Positions 14,301 through 28,260 of a stretch of 64,000 nucleotides of DNA are shown here, one piece after another. The stretch covers positions 372,001-436,000 of the forward strand of contig NC_041689.1 in NCBI RefSeq assembly GCF_900005765.1, in the 5' to 3' direction. Below the pieces are notes generated by a model. That model searched no databases, had not been told where the DNA came from, and was given only the letters and a program-made list of their open reading frames with translations. A program made the position numbers and the translations under genes. This stretch comes from Plasmodium relictum. Lineage: Eukaryota > Apicomplexa > Aconoidasida > Haemosporida > Plasmodiidae. Position 1 is the first letter of the stretch; each line of letters opens with the position of its first letter.

Positions 14301-15494
14301 CAAAATAAAAATAATGAACAAACGGAGAATGAAATAAGTAAAATAATAAATAAAAGAATAAAGGAAAAAATTAAAGAAGAAAATAAATATAACTCAACAA
14401 AAATTTTTAAAAATCACAAGAATTTGCCAATTGGCATATTAGAAAATATAAAAAATGTACATAACAAAGTAGAATTACGAAGTAATGCAAACAATTCAAT
14501 TAGTTCAAAAAATTGCGATATAAATGATAAATTTTATTATGATTTATTTAATTTAAAAAAAAAAGTGAAATCTTATGATTCTCAATTAAGTAATTTAAAG
14601 TTAAATGAGTTAGAATTAAATAAAAAAAATTCCTATTTTTTATCTTGCAACGATCTATTTCATAATAGCAAAATGAATAAGGAATATAAAAATAACATAT
14701 TTAAACCAAAAGATATTATAAATGATAATCAGAAAAATTTAAATAAAATTGATGATTTTATAAATAGTGTAAAGGGATTGTATAATTTTAATAATCATAA
14801 TATATTTTCTAATCAAAATTATAATTTTCTTCCTTCATCTGTTTATATGAGTGTGAATACTAACATTTTAAATGGATGTAATAAGGAAAATGCAATTACT
14901 GCCAACAAAAATAATGAGAGCACTAATTCTAATATATACACAAATAATGCTTATAAAAATGAGAATTCTAATAGTATGAAAGAAGAAAAACAAGAGTTTA
15001 TGCACAATGCTAACCTACGAAATGGTGAACCCTTATTATTAGAGAAAGATGAAAACTATAATAATTTTTTAATAGAAAAAAAAAATGTGATTAATAGAAG
15101 TATGTATCAAAATGATGAAATGTTGTTAAGTGATATCAACAACACTAATGATAATTTGTGTGAGCAAAGAAACATTTCTGATTTATATGATTTTAATATG
15201 TTAGGAAATTATTATTCTAATACTTCAACAGACACAAGTTTTTTTGATTGCAAAAGTTCATATTCAGAAAATAATAATGTTTTAGTTAACAGTTCATTAA
15301 AAAAATCAAGTGTATTTAATAAGAACGTGGATAATTTTAAAAATAATTCAAATTTAGTTAATTGTGATTACATAAATCAAAATTCACAATTCATTAAATT
15401 TAAGAATATTGAAAATATATTACCAGAAGAGTTATTTAACGATAAATTTTTTACTGACTCCGTCATTAAATTTTCTGTTAATGAGAAGGTTTGA
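8914..15494 (+). CDS. PIAS: E3 SUMO-protein ligase, PIAS/SIZ type (SAP-PHD-PINIT-SP-RING)
   Basis: Five exons, all GT-AG with matching phase: 8914-8951, 9077-9459, 9665-10756, 10874-11020, 12112-15494; 1680 residues. Domains in order: SAP motif (about 14-48); Asn-rich linker; PHD-like zinc finger with C153, C155, C171, C174, H179, C182, C200, C203; PINIT-like region (about 222-350); SP-RING with C384, C395, C400, H402, C405, C427, C430; then two acidic SUMO-interacting motifs, VIILDSD (coded at 10930-10950) and VICISDSDED (12123-12152); then a long Asn/Asp-rich disordered tail. PIAS/SIZ proteins transfer SUMO from UBC9 to nuclear and chromatin substrates. Presence of a PHD finger resembles plant SIZ1 rather than animal PIAS. 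Exon 5 carries more than 800 bases of AAT/GAT repeats. The gene converges with GC beta. Confidence 0.9.
9264..9390 (+). repeat. AAT-type trinucleotide repeat in PIAS exon 2
   Basis: Imperfect AAT/GAT/AGT triplets encode an Asn-rich linker between the SAP and PHD regions. The repeat is in frame and interrupted by Ile, Asp and Ser codons. Confidence 0.8.
11281..11319. repeat. TA dinucleotide microsatellite in PIAS intron 4
   Basis: An uninterrupted TA run near the 5' part of the 1.09 kb fourth intron (11021-12111), the longest intron of the gene. The rest of the intron is stop-rich AT sequence with no exon visible. Confidence 0.85.
13261..14085 (+). repeat. Asn/Asp trinucleotide repeat expansion in PIAS
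   Basis: About 820 bases of AAT/GAT/AAC/AGT triplets coding for a nearly pure Asn/Asp tract. Higher-order repeats are visible, such as recurring units of the AAAGATCATATTAATAAT type at about 13329, 13470 and 13649. It also yields long open frames in four other frames as an artefact of the triplet period. Confidence 0.9.
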
Positions 15495-16925
15495 CTCCTA
15501 ATTTGTTATTAAGAAAGTCTATGCTTATGCTAAAAATTAAAAAAAAAAGGTACTATACTTTTCTTTCACTTTTAAAGATTAAAACAACGTTTATTATAAG
15601 AATATGCGAGAGTTCAATTTTTTTTTTTTTTTTTTACTATAAAATAATGTTTTACAAGAAAAAATAAGATAAAATAATTTTAATTTATGTAATTTTAAAT
15701 GTGATACCTAAAAATATACTTTATGAATTCATAAATGTATGAAGTGGACAAATTTTCTAAAAGAATATTTTTAAATTTCAAATAACAATTGATTCTTTTA
15801 TTATTTCTTGAAAACTTAAGGAAATGTATTTTTTATAGCCATATAAATCTATACATATATAGAGAGAGAGCTAAAGAGTGTAAAGAGTGAGAATGAGAAA
15901 TAAAGAAAAAGAGATAAATATAATCAAAAAATATTTTTTTTTTATTAGTTTCTTGTGCAAATATTTTTATTTTTTTATGGGATTTTTAAACTTTTATTTG
16001 TAATTTTTAAAATAATTAAATTTTTGTATATATGCATAAAACTTTTTCTTTTTTTTGTAAGTTGTATATATAAATAAAAAAGTATTGTAAAGAAATTTTG
16101 AATATTTTTAATAAGTATTTTTATTTATATCAAACATTTTTTATATAGATAAACAAAAAAGAAATGAATTATTTCACATATATTTATGAAATTAAAATTT
16201 AAATTTATTAGAAAATGTACTATTATATCCGCAAGTTTTTATTTTCGTGTTTTTATAATATTGTCTATGCACCATTTAAGTTTACTTATTTTTATATTTT
16301 TAATTTTCTTTGTAAGTAATTTATCAAGTTTTATTTTTCCTCATTTTATTATTTTCTAATTTTTTATTTCATTGTTAATATTCTACTAAATTCCGTTATA
16401 TTTCGTTTTATTATCATATACATTCTATTATATATCTTATTTTGTTATATGTATTTTTTTTTTTTTTAATTAACGCTGATAGTATAATAAAACAATGAAT
16501 ACATAAGAATATTCAGTAAAAATTAAATAATGTAAGTTTTTTAATCAAACATAACCTTTTTTTTTTTTTTAATATAAATAGTCTATATTATTTTCGAATT
16601 TTTTTCTAATAAAAAAAAAAAGTGAATTTGCAAAAAAATTTGCTTCAGTGTACTTTTTGAAAAGGTTTTATAAAATCATTTATAAAAAGAATGTTAAGTT
16701 AAATGAATAATAATATTTATATTTAAAAAAAGTGTATAATATTTTTTTTAGTGTTTATATTTTATCAATAATACAAATATATGGTTTATTATAAGAAATG
16801 ATATAATTTTTTTAGTTTTTTTTAAAGTATAATATATTCTTTTATTTTCTTTTATTTTTTTTTACATTGAAAATATTGTCTTTTTTTTTTTTTTTTTATT
16901 GAAAATAAATAATACTTGTATTTTT
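15495..16925. other. Convergent intergenic region (PIAS / GC beta 3' ends)
   Basis: 1.4 kb between converging stop codons. It has poly-T tracts (about 15618-15637, 16567-16571, 16881-16897) and a purine-rich GA stretch at about 15861-15915. Stops occur in all frames and no gene is visible. Confidence 0.6.
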
Positions 16926-19900
16926 TTAGTTATCAAAAGATGTTAGATCATGTCTCTCTTTTTCTTTACGCAATTTTAATAAAGTTTCATAATCTATAAC
17001 TTTTTGATCATAATCTTCTTCATAATTTTTGTCTTCAATAACATACAATTTTATATCTTTATCACTTATATATATTGTTTTATAATACCAAAAATTTAAT
17101 TTACTAAAAAAAAAAAAAAATATATTTAAAATGAAATAATTTATTAAGTTTATATTATTAAGTTTAAAAACTATTTTTTATATGAATACATATTATGTAA
17201 ATATGTTAATAACATATTTAAATGAAATATTTATACATGTAAATCTTCCTTAATTTTATAATATGATATATAAATATATATATACTACATATATGTATAT
17301 TATATAAACTTACGCTTGTGGCTCATTTTCTAAGAAAAATGCTTTAAATTGTTCAGAGCAAATAATTTCTCCTGGTATTCCATTAGATTCAATTTTATTA
17401 GCTATTAACACATCTAACCCCCACATGTCATATCTTAATCGAACAGATCCAATTATTCCACCAACACAAGAACCATAATGTAATCCTATTCTCATATTAA
17501 AATCATGCTTATTAAATTGGATTTTAATAGTATTAATATTATGTAAAATAAGTTTTGCTAGCTTAAAAATATTTAATATTCCTTCAACAGCTTCACTTTC
17601 ATCAGTTATAGATGAATTTGGCTGACTAGTTGCTACATAGGCATCCCCAATTGTAAACAATTTGTATAAGCCTAGTTTAATTGTGTCTTTATCTATTTTA
17701 GAAATTAGTTTTTGTAACAATTTTAAAACATCTTTAGGAGCAACAGTCTTGCTCCATTTTGTGAAACCAACAATATCAGCAAATAAAAAAGCAATTTTTT
17801 CATGCCTATATGTTAATTGTAAATTATCATTTTGATATTCTTCTAAAACTTGTCTTGGCAATATTCTTGTTAGAAAATCTTGAGACGTCTTTTCCATTCT
17901 ATTTCTTTTTCTTTTTACTAAAAATTGTATTCTATCTAGATATTCTGAATACCAAAAATATAGTATATTAATAAAAAGAATTAAAATTATACTAAAACAG
18001 ACTCGTGTTTCATGCATTGTTACACTAAATAATTTACTAAATGAATAAACAAGGAAAATAAAAAAAAATACTAAAAAAAAGAATTTATGCTTAAATAACA
18101 TATTTTTAATAAATATTAGCTGTATACAAATAACTAATTCAGTTGCATCTTTCATAAGGAATAATGATCTCTCATTTGAATTACCAACCAAATTACTAAA
18201 ATGTATACAAGACAAATCTATTATCATAATACACCAGGAAGATAAAAATATATTTAAAATAAATGTAGTCCACATCATCTTACTAGAATTATTTTTATAT
18301 TCTTTTAGCTTTACTTTTAATAACAGCCATATGTATGTTATTATAAATAAATATATAGATCGTATTAACCAAATAATTACTATGAAATCATTTTTTCTAG
18401 AACTCTTATCGTAATAGGATAACTCTATCACATTACACAATCCTAAAATTAATTCTGAAACAACAAATATAATAATTAACTTTTTTGTTAAATCAATATT
18501 TATTCTTTCTCTATAATAATTTCTTGAGTACTCTTCTTCTAATTCTTCATCATTAAATTTATAATAAAAAGTATTGAAATTTTTTACTTTCTTTTTATTT
18601 AATTGTAATGTTGAAGTTAATTTCTTTAATAATTTCTTATTATAGTTATCAAACTTATTTGCAAAATCTAAATTCTTGTTATTAACATTTATATGTGAAT
18701 TAATAATTTTCTCATTATTTTTTGATTTATTTTGTCTTGTTGGAATATTTTTAAGTGTATTTTTAATAGAGTTTGATTTTTCAGTTAAATCCATACTCTT
18801 AAAATAATTTGCAAATATATTATTAATTTTAGTAAAAATGTTTTTTTTTTTTTTAATTGATGGACTCAAGATAAAATATTCTTTTTTTACATTTTCTTTT
18901 ATTCTAATATTTGTTTCATTAGATTTTATTGCAAAAGAGCTATCACCAAAAGTATCAGTTAAATAACTTTTTTCTTTCAAACTATAAAAACTTAATTTTT
19001 TTGATACCTTTTTTTTAATTTTTTTGTATTCTTCATTTTCTTTGTCTTTTTCATCTTCTTGATCTTCTTTGTTAACATTTTTCTTTTCTTCATTTTCATC
19101 TTCTTTCTTAATATTATTTTGTGTATTAGTTCTTTCACTATCATTAGGTAAATTATTATTATCTTCAATATTTGCAGAATTTTCATTATTAAAATTAACT
19201 TCTTTTTTTTTAAAAAAATTTTCTACATTTAATTTAAATTGGTCCCTATCTTTATTTTTAGAACTTTTTTTATTAATCTTATTAGATTTATCATTTTCTT
19301 TTTTTTGTTTAATCCCAGATGATACTCTATTTATAGTTGATCCAAATTTCGCATTATCTTCAATAAAAAATTTTTTATTACTTTTTTTTATTTCCTCTAT
19401 ACTATGATTGAGATTTATACTATTTTTTGTGATTGTATAGGTATCGCTTAATGCCATATCACTCAAGTTGTAATCTTTAGGAATTTTTTTATATTCCATT
19501 TTGATTATATTTTCTATTTTATTTCTTTCTATTTTTTTTTTATTCTTATTTATTAACTTATGGTTCATATTACCCTTAATAATTGTGCTTTTTTTATGCC
19601 AATCTTTATAAAATTTTTTATAATTTGGATAATTATTTTTTTTTAGTTTGTTATCTACCATATTATTAAACTTATTATAAACTATTATATAATCACTTTC
19701 TATAGTATTACTATTCACATTAGAGTTTCTAAATATATATCTAATACTTAAATTATTATTTGAACATTTATTTCTACTATTTTTTAAGTTGTTACTTAAG
19801 AAATTATGTTGTAAACTAATTTTTTTTGATTCTTTATTATTTTTATTAATACTTTTATTTCTAAAATTATTTGTAATGAATTTCTTTTCTTTGTATTTTT

Positions 19901-22900
19901 TTTTTTTATTACTATTAATAATTAAATTTCCTGTACTATAATTATTGCCAATGAAATATGTTTTATGGTTATCATTTAAAACATACTTACATTTTTTTTT
20001 TTTTTTTCTAATATGTTTACTTATTTTTTTTTTTCTTTTATTTTTTTCCAGTATAATATTATTTTTATGTTGTGAACATTTCTCTTTCTGAAAGAGATAA
20101 TTGTTTAAATATTCCTTATTTTCATTTATACTATATTTGTTATCCAAAGAAATAGAACGTTTAGTTCTATTTTTAGTATTTTGATAAAACATATTATTAT
20201 AATATTCAATAGATTCATCATCTATTACTCTTTGTGTTTGATGCTCAGAAAAATAAAAAAATTTTTTATCCTTCATTTTTGAATTATCATATTCTTCATT
20301 ATCATTTTTTCTTCTCCTAAAAAAATTTTTTTTTTTTTTTTCCCCTTCTATACTAATTTCTGTTTTTAATAAGTGTTTTTTTTTTCTATGTATTTTAGTG
20401 AACAAATCATCAAAATTAATAAATTTCTTATTCTGATTTAAATGTTCTCTATAATTTTCAGACTCAGTAGCATATTCATAATTCGACGTAAAGCTATCAT
20501 TTAAAAAATTATAGGAAATTTCTTCATAACTATAAGTATACTCCTGATTTTTGCTTTTGTCCTTTTTGATGTCATTGGAAGTTTTCAAGTACCTGTTAAA
20601 ATTAAAATTAGGTGGATAAAAATTCTTTTGATAATCTTTTCTTTCCTTTATATATTTTTTTATGGCATTTTTCATTTCAATTTTCCCATTAAAACTAGAT
20701 GAATACTCTTTTAAGTAACGTAATTTTTTTTTTGTTTTTTTTTTCTTCTTTTTTCTCTTTTTTGCATTTTGCCTTTTCATATAGTCTAAATCTCCGTCTT
20801 CCCTATATGGGGAAGTAAAAAAATCGCATTCTTTATTTTTTCTTTTAAGTGCTTCATTATTTAAAATCACTCGAGATTCAAATTTATATGGTGGTTTTTT
20901 TTTTAAACTTTTTATTTCTTCTAAATTGTCAGAACTTATATAATTTGCATTTTCATCATCAATTTTTGAATACGAAAAGAAACTTTTTCTTTCTATACTA
21001 CTAGTATCATTAAAATTTTCTTTATCATACATATAAAGGTTATCTTCAGTTAATTTACTTTCTGTTTTTATTTTTCCTTCTTTATCTTCTTTTATATTTT
21101 CTTTATTTTCCTTTTTTTTTTTTTTTTTTATTTCTACTTTTTCATCCTTTTCTTCTCTCTTTTCTTTTTTCTTTATTTTTTCTTCCTCATTATCTTTATT
21201 TATTTCTAAATTTTTTTTAGTGTTCTCTGATAGTATCGAGCTGGAAGGCTCTAATTCTGAATCTTCTCTTTTACTTTTATAATCATCGAGAATATCTACC
21301 AATAAGTAGGTCTTCATTTCTCCTTTTCCTTTGATAAAAATTTTTCTTTCTTTCCATAATAATGTCTTATCTTCTTCTAAATATTTGTAAGTGTCTTGAG
21401 AAACATGAATATGATCAGGTAATGAAGTAGATTTCATTCTTGATGCAGTATTAACAGTATCACCAAAAAGTGAATACTGAGGTTTAACTGATCCAATAAC
21501 TCCACTTATAGCTTTTCCGGTATGTATACCTATCCTCAAACTAATACTTTTATACACATATTTATCAACTGGAAAGGTGTTATCTAATGAATTTGATTGA
21601 ACATCTAATACTTTATAAGATATATAATATTTAGCACTTAACTGAGCTATAGCTAATCTTATAGCACATTTTGTATCATATTTTATTTTGTATATACAGT
21701 CATTTTGCTTTTCATTTAAGCCTGAAGCAGCTAAATATGATTCAAACACAGTTTCTATTTTTATGCAATTAAAGTATTTTATACATTTGTCAAAATACAA
21801 ATATAAATTATCTAATGTTTCTACTAGAGCTTGTGGTTGTAATGTTGTAACCATATTCTGAAAATCATCTATATCACAAAAAATTACTGATATAATACCT
21901 CTATCTTCACCTGATATATTTTTACCTACCATAATCCCATCCGCCTTTGGATCACTTATTAATAAATATTCAACTAAAAAGCTGGGTAACATTGTATGCA
22001 AGATTTCTATTTGTTTAGCTAAATTTACCTTCTGTTTATATCTAAATAAAAACTTTTTTTTTACGTAATAAATTTCATAATATTTCATCGATAGACAAAT
22101 TAAAGTAAAACTAAATATACATATAAAAAAGATAATCACTTGTTGCTTACATAAACAAGATACATTTACATCTTCAAAATTCTTTCTAGTTAAATAAGGA
22201 TTGTCACAAAATTTATAACAACCAAGACTAATATTCATACTTTCATTATAATATACCCATATTGACATAGATAGTATTATTGTGCAAATGATTAATCCTT
22301 CTAAAATTTTAAAAGAAAAAAAAAATATATAAGAGACTGTAAATGAATAGACAACTAGCAAATTTATTAAATTATTATTAACATTTTCATATAATTCTAA
22401 AAAAAATCCAAGTATTAATAACAACCTTGCCATAAAAAAAAAAAGAGTTGAATTAGATTTATTTTTCTTTCTTATATAAATTAAAATTATTGTTGCTAAA
22501 GTATAATTGACCAAAGTAATAAGAGTAGCATATTTTAATGAAAATTTTATTGCCTTAAATGTTATTGCTTGAGAAAAAAAAATCAAGAAATAAATAAAAA
22601 ACAACAATATTACAATTATTCTTAATTTTAATTTATTCCTTTTTTCATATGTTTTATATTCCAAATTTAGTTGTTGATTTCTGTATTTTACATTTATATC
22701 TATAATTTTTCTAAAGGCGCTATAAATGAATTTATTTTTTTTTGATTTACTATAATATGTATTGTCATCTTTTATGTGATAAATGTTTGGTTTAGGTATT
22801 AATTTTTGTAACTTTTTATTTTTATTGAAATCCGAGAATTCCTTTTTTTTATTACTTATGATGTCTGAATCTTTCAGTTTTTTTTTAATATTCAGATTTA

Positions 22901-25900
22901 CAAAACCCTTACGTAAATAATCAGATATATCAGGATAAATTCTACAAAGGAAAACGAAAAAAATTATCAAGAAAAAATATAATAAATATTAAATTTAAAT
23001 AATACAAATTATATATATATATAAATATTCAATAAAAATTAGATGTTCCATAAAAAATTCTCAGAAAAAAAGAACAAAAAAAAAATATATATATAATTAA
23101 TAATTTTATATGTTCATAATTTACTTATTATTTATAAATTTTCCAATTTTATCAATCAAAAAGTTAATATATAAAATTGGTAATAAGGATAACCAAAAAT
23201 ATAAGTCCTCAGTTTGAAAAAGACCTAATTCACACTTCCCTAATTTTATACAATCAATTAATGTATATACATTTACATATATAAACAAAAAGCAAATAAT
23301 TAAAACTGTCATAATAAAAAAATACAAATGCCATGTTTTTGAAAGTAGAACAATCTTTTCAGAAGTTAAAAAAAATATAAGGATAAATATATGAAATGTA
23401 AACGTTCTATGAGAAATTAAATGAAAAACGCTATTTTTTAATATATAATAAGAAATTAAAGAAGTAAGAAAAGCCTCTAATATAGTTAAAAATATAATTG
23501 TATTATTTAGAAAATATTTCCTTCTAGACTAAAATAAAAAAGAAAAAAAAATATGTATATATGTATTTGTATAATAAAATTGAAATAAATTTATTATTTT
23601 TTTCCTTTTTAGTTATGTTACTAATTGGTAAATATAAGGAATAAGTCTAATAAATTTATAAGGCAAATCTATCTCATATGCTGAAAATGCTATAATTAAA
23701 AAATAGTGAAATATGGAGAAAGTTGTTTGTGAATATAATATTGATGAAATGGAAGATCCGGAAAAGGAATTATCAAAATTATGAAAAAAATAGAAAGAAG
23801 CCATCATGACTTTTAAGTATATTATCCACAAAAACGTTCTACTAAAAAAAAAAAAAAAATTAAAATAATTAAATTTATTAATTTAAAACAAATTGTTTAT
23901 TACAATTATAAAATTTGAATTTTATTATGTACATCTATATAATTGTAAACATTGATGTAAGTATTAAATTTTATTAATTTGAGACAATTTTATACTTTTA
24001 TTATTACCATAATGAAAATCTATTTAATCTACCTAATATTAGTAAGTCACTAATAAATTTAAATTCATGCAATACATAATCAGAAATATTATAAAGAACA
24101 TTAACTTGCTCATTTAAACTTAAACATACACTTATAGTTGTGTTTTTTAATAAATAGGCATCATTTAAAGTGGAACCAACACCTAATATTGTTAGCCGTG
24201 GGTTTGTTAAAGAAAGTAATTTTTTTATTATTTTTCCTTTAGTTTCATTTTTCAACTTACAAAATAAAACAACCGTTGCTCTCATGGCTATATATAAAAA
24301 TATTTTCTGCATAATATATATAAAAAAAAAAAATTATAAGTAAATTATAAAAAATATATCAAATGGAATATATAATAAAATGAATTTTAAACTCATAAAA
24401 AAAATAAAATAAAAATATAAAAATTTTAAAGGGAAAATTTAATTTAAATATTATATATATAACCATTGTCTCAACATTACTCATAATATTTTTTATACTT
24501 GAATCATTTATTGCAATAGCATAAGAGCTAGATTTTAATTTATCTAAAGATTCAGTGAAATTATTAAATAAAACATTTGCCATATATTCTGGATCTTGAA
24601 TATTATAAAAATTAATTAAGAATAAATTTGATTTAGAAGTAATTAAATTACATTCAAGTGCTGTTAAATAAGTATTCTTTGCACACTCATTTGTAAAAAT
24701 CCATGATCTAATATCAAAATTTATTATATCAGTAAATGTTTCTTTTACACCTTCTTTTAAAGAACTTTTTAAACCAATTATTCCTACTACTTCCAAATCA
24801 TATAAAAAAAACAATTTAATTAAATCGTATAATTTAAAAGACATTTTCTTTCTAACACTTTTTAGAAAAATATACTTTGCTATTTCTTCGTTTCTAATCT
24901 CTTTTTTACAAATTAATATAACTTTTAAATAATTCAAAGTATATAGTTTTATAATCTTTTTAATTTTTTTTATATTATTTTTTTCTTGTGATAAACAAGG
25001 AATAATGTTAAAATCATAACCACGAACATATATTGTGCCTTTATCTAATTCATTTGCATTTTTTAAAATGCACATAGAAAAATCATTGCTTCTTAAAAAA
25101 TCATTAAAACAAATTAAAAAATATTCTTTACATTCATTTCTTAAATTATAAAGAAATAAGTTATTCTTATAGCAATAAATTTTAAATCCTATATTTTTTA
25201 CAGCATTGTATAAACATATATCTTCGTGCTCAATACAGTTAAAATTTTCTTCATCTGATTCATCTACATAATTATATCCATCATTATCGTTTTCATTTTC
25301 ATATTTATTATAGTGATCACTAAAATTTTCGCTTTTATATTCTTTTAATATCATATCTAGGCATTTTTCATTATAAATTACTATTCTATTACAAGCACAC
25401 ATTCCTAATATAAACTCTTCTATTCTCATTGATTGATCATTACATTCTTGTGCATCATCAATTACTTCTTTACAGTTATAACTGCTTGTATTATTCTCAT
25501 AAAATTCTATAAGAATTTAAAAAAGACAAATAAAGTGTTGCAATTTATATTAATATATATATATACAATAAGTAAAAAAAAAAAAAAACTAAAATGGAAC
25601 TTTTCATTTTCACAATTATTTGAAAGTATAATATAATATGTCTACTTTGTATATATATGGTATTGACCAAAATTTTAAAAATAATTTTATATATATTTTT
25701 AAATATATAAATTTTTACGATTGTATCCAACATTTAATTTGGATTTTATAAAGCTTGTAATTCTAGCATTCTTATTGAAAATTTCTTCGTTTAAATAATT
25801 TTTATATTTCTCTTTCAATAATGTAGATAAGTCATCAACAAATGGATCATATATTGAATTTATTTTTTTTTCAAATAATTTTAAAAATAAAACAAAATCC

Positions 25901-28260
25901 CTTGAAGGAAAGAATAAATTTTCGGGATCTTTAAAAATTCTCTCGTCTAAGTTTAAAAGCTCTACAACATCTTTTCTATGTGAAATAATATAAAAAAAAA
26001 GTTTTATTAAGATTATAGAGAAATATATTATTATTAATGTAAATTCAATTATTAATTCTTAAATGTTTTGTTTAAAAAAAACTAATTTTCTTCAATAATT
26101 TTATTAACTTTTAAATATTTTAATAATATATATATATATATTTTTGTTTGAATACGTTTTTTATTTAAACCTTTCTGCATCTAGTATGTTTAGAGTAGGT
26201 AATTTAAAATCTTTACGAGAATAAACAAAATCGTTTTTTGCATATATTACATTATTAATTACGCATGATGAAAATAATTCTTTTTTTTTTACAAGAATTC
26301 CATTTCTTGCTGTTGCTAATAAGTCAACAGTACCCAATGCATCATTTTTATTTTTATTAAAAACTTTAGGTTTTTCATTTTTTATATCTTCTCTCATTCT
26401 TATGTCATTTTCTAGAATTAAAGAATACCATTTATTAATTTTTTGCATATCATTATTAAGAGTATAAATAATAATAAATATCTGCATTTATTTTTATGGG
26501 ATTAAATTTTTCTTTAATTTGTTTTTATTTCTTTTTAAATACCTATTCTTAAACTTTGGATAATGTATATAAGACTTTTTTCCGAGTACATCATAATAGG
26601 TAAGACTAGTATATAAAGACCAATAAAATCTTCTAGAATAGTAAAGAAACCTTCTTTTTTATTTTGATATGAAAATGTTCTTTCAAAAAATGCAAATTTT
26701 ATTATTATACTTGACAGAACAAAAAAAAAATACATAAATATCAAGTAATATACAACATTGTTCATTTTTATGCAAAATGTTCTATTATCTTCTATTTTCT
26801 GAGGTATATTCAAATTTTTTTTTGTATCAGCACCAGTATATACAACTACTGCATCTATATATTCTGCTCCTTTTAAAATAGAAGCTTTTAAAAAAAAAAA
26901 AAATTATAATAAAAAGTAGATAATGATAAAATAAATAATTTATAAATTCTAAATATAATCAATAATTTTATGAATACAAAAAGAGTTTAAGAATATTATT
27001 TGATAATAATATTTTTTTTCTTTTTTTTTACACTGTAGAGCAAAATTATCGTAATTTAAAAGTAATGATCTTGGGTGCTTATCTAATTTGAAACTTCCTT
27101 GAAAACAGAAAATATTTTTGTTAGGCAATTCACATTTAATAACGCCATTTATTTCTGATAACATTTTTAAATAATCTCTATCAACTATAAACAGAAAAAA
27201 AAAAAAAAAGTATAATAATATATATATAATATTTCTAATACAAAAAAAAAAAAAAAAAAAAGAATATATATATATATATATATATATCTTTACTTTTATA
27301 TTTATCTACAGGATATTTAATGCTTTTTCTAAATAGCCCATCTATTTTAAATGAATCTACAACTGCATTTAAATTATTTTTTACATAAAGTATAACAACA
27401 TCAGCTGGGAACTCATCACCTTCAAAAACCCTAATTATATTTCCTACTTTTATATCTTTAGTCATAACCTAAAGAATATTTCAAAAAGTTCTCTTTGCAT
27501 ATTTTTATATCTACTAAATAATTTTTCATTTATTATTTCCTTTTTCTTTTTTTTATTATTTAAAATTTACTTTCTCAAAATAAGACATTTTTGGTACTAT
27601 TCTAAGATAAAATTGTGAATTTGCATCTTTGATATCTTTGAATTGTTTTAGCTCAAAAAGAGATTCTATAATAACTAAAATTGCAAAATTTAAAATAAGA
27701 GAAATTGCTGTATCTATAATTACATATTTATTGGTTATTCCTTGACTAATTTCTGAAATTATATAAACAATTAAAAATAATAGATATACAACTACAGCGT
27801 CAAAAGAAATCAATCTTCTAATAAAGTTATATAACTATGAAAAAAAAAAAAATTAATATTAAAAAAATATTTAAGAATATAATATTCCTTGTTAAAAAAA
27901 GAAAAAAATAACTAATATATAAATTTTTTATGAAATTCTTTACAGAGAAGGTATATATTCTAAAATAATTTTTACAAAATTTTTGTAAATCATCTTCTAA
28001 AGTTGGATTTATAATAACTTTTCTATAAAAATTTTTATTGGTCCCTATATATTTTCTCTTCCCGCCTAGATGCTGATTTTTTTTTTTTTTTTTTTTAAAT
28101 AAAAAAAAAAAGAAATATATTTTTGTTAAAATGCTTTTATAGAAGTATTTAGACTTAAAAAAAAAAAAGTCTTCGATATCCGAAACGTTGCCTATTTTTT
28201 TTTTTTATTTATTACCATTAAGCTTAATGTTTTGGATTTCATCGTATGGTTACTTTTCAT
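16926..28260 (-). CDS. GCbeta: Guanylyl cyclase beta: degenerate P4-ATPase fused to paired cyclase domains
   Basis: Rebuilt as 14 exons, read right to left: 28260-28216, 28072-27944, 27834-27571, 27468-27294, 27184-27032, 26884-26543, 26411-26171, 25975-25719, 25506-24464, 24306-24008, 23841-23622, 23528-23125, 22941-17314, 17103-16926. All junctions are GT-AG with consistent phase, and the total is 3125 residues, near the roughly 3180 of P. falciparum GC beta. Residues 1 to about 1210 are a P4-ATPase-like module; then six membrane helices (about 1295-1490), cyclase C1 (about 1536-1740), a long Lys/Asn-rich linker, six helices (about 2680-2850) and C2 (about 2900-3080). It makes cGMP that activates PKG; in rodent parasites GC beta drives ookinete motility, with a CDC50 partner. 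C1 keeps the Asn and Arg of the NTASR motif, whereas C2 keeps the metal Asp residues, so the two form one composite site. Exon 1 is the least certain. Confidence 0.93.
26412..26542 (-). other. GC beta intron 6 with a decoy acceptor
   Basis: The intron between exons 6 and 7 contains an internal GCAG acceptor followed by an open, hydrophobic-looking reading frame. Using it would shift phase; the downstream TTCTAG acceptor at 26413-26412 keeps phase. It also gives SLRI-ENDIRM, which matches the end of membrane helix 4 and the following loop in P4-ATPases. I therefore place the exon 7 start at 26411. Confidence 0.6.

Noticed and set aside
15861-15915. GA-rich block as a possible promoter element
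   Set aside because: It lies between two converging 3' ends and is simple sequence; no reason to assign a function.
25545-25733. 62-residue - strand open frame
   Set aside because: It falls mostly in GC beta intron 8 and is out of frame with the neighbouring exons.
16926-28260. Reading the small - strand open frames here as separate small genes
   Set aside because: Each one fits, with GT-AG boundaries and correct phase, as an exon of one P4-ATPase/guanylyl cyclase gene whose total length agrees with the known family.
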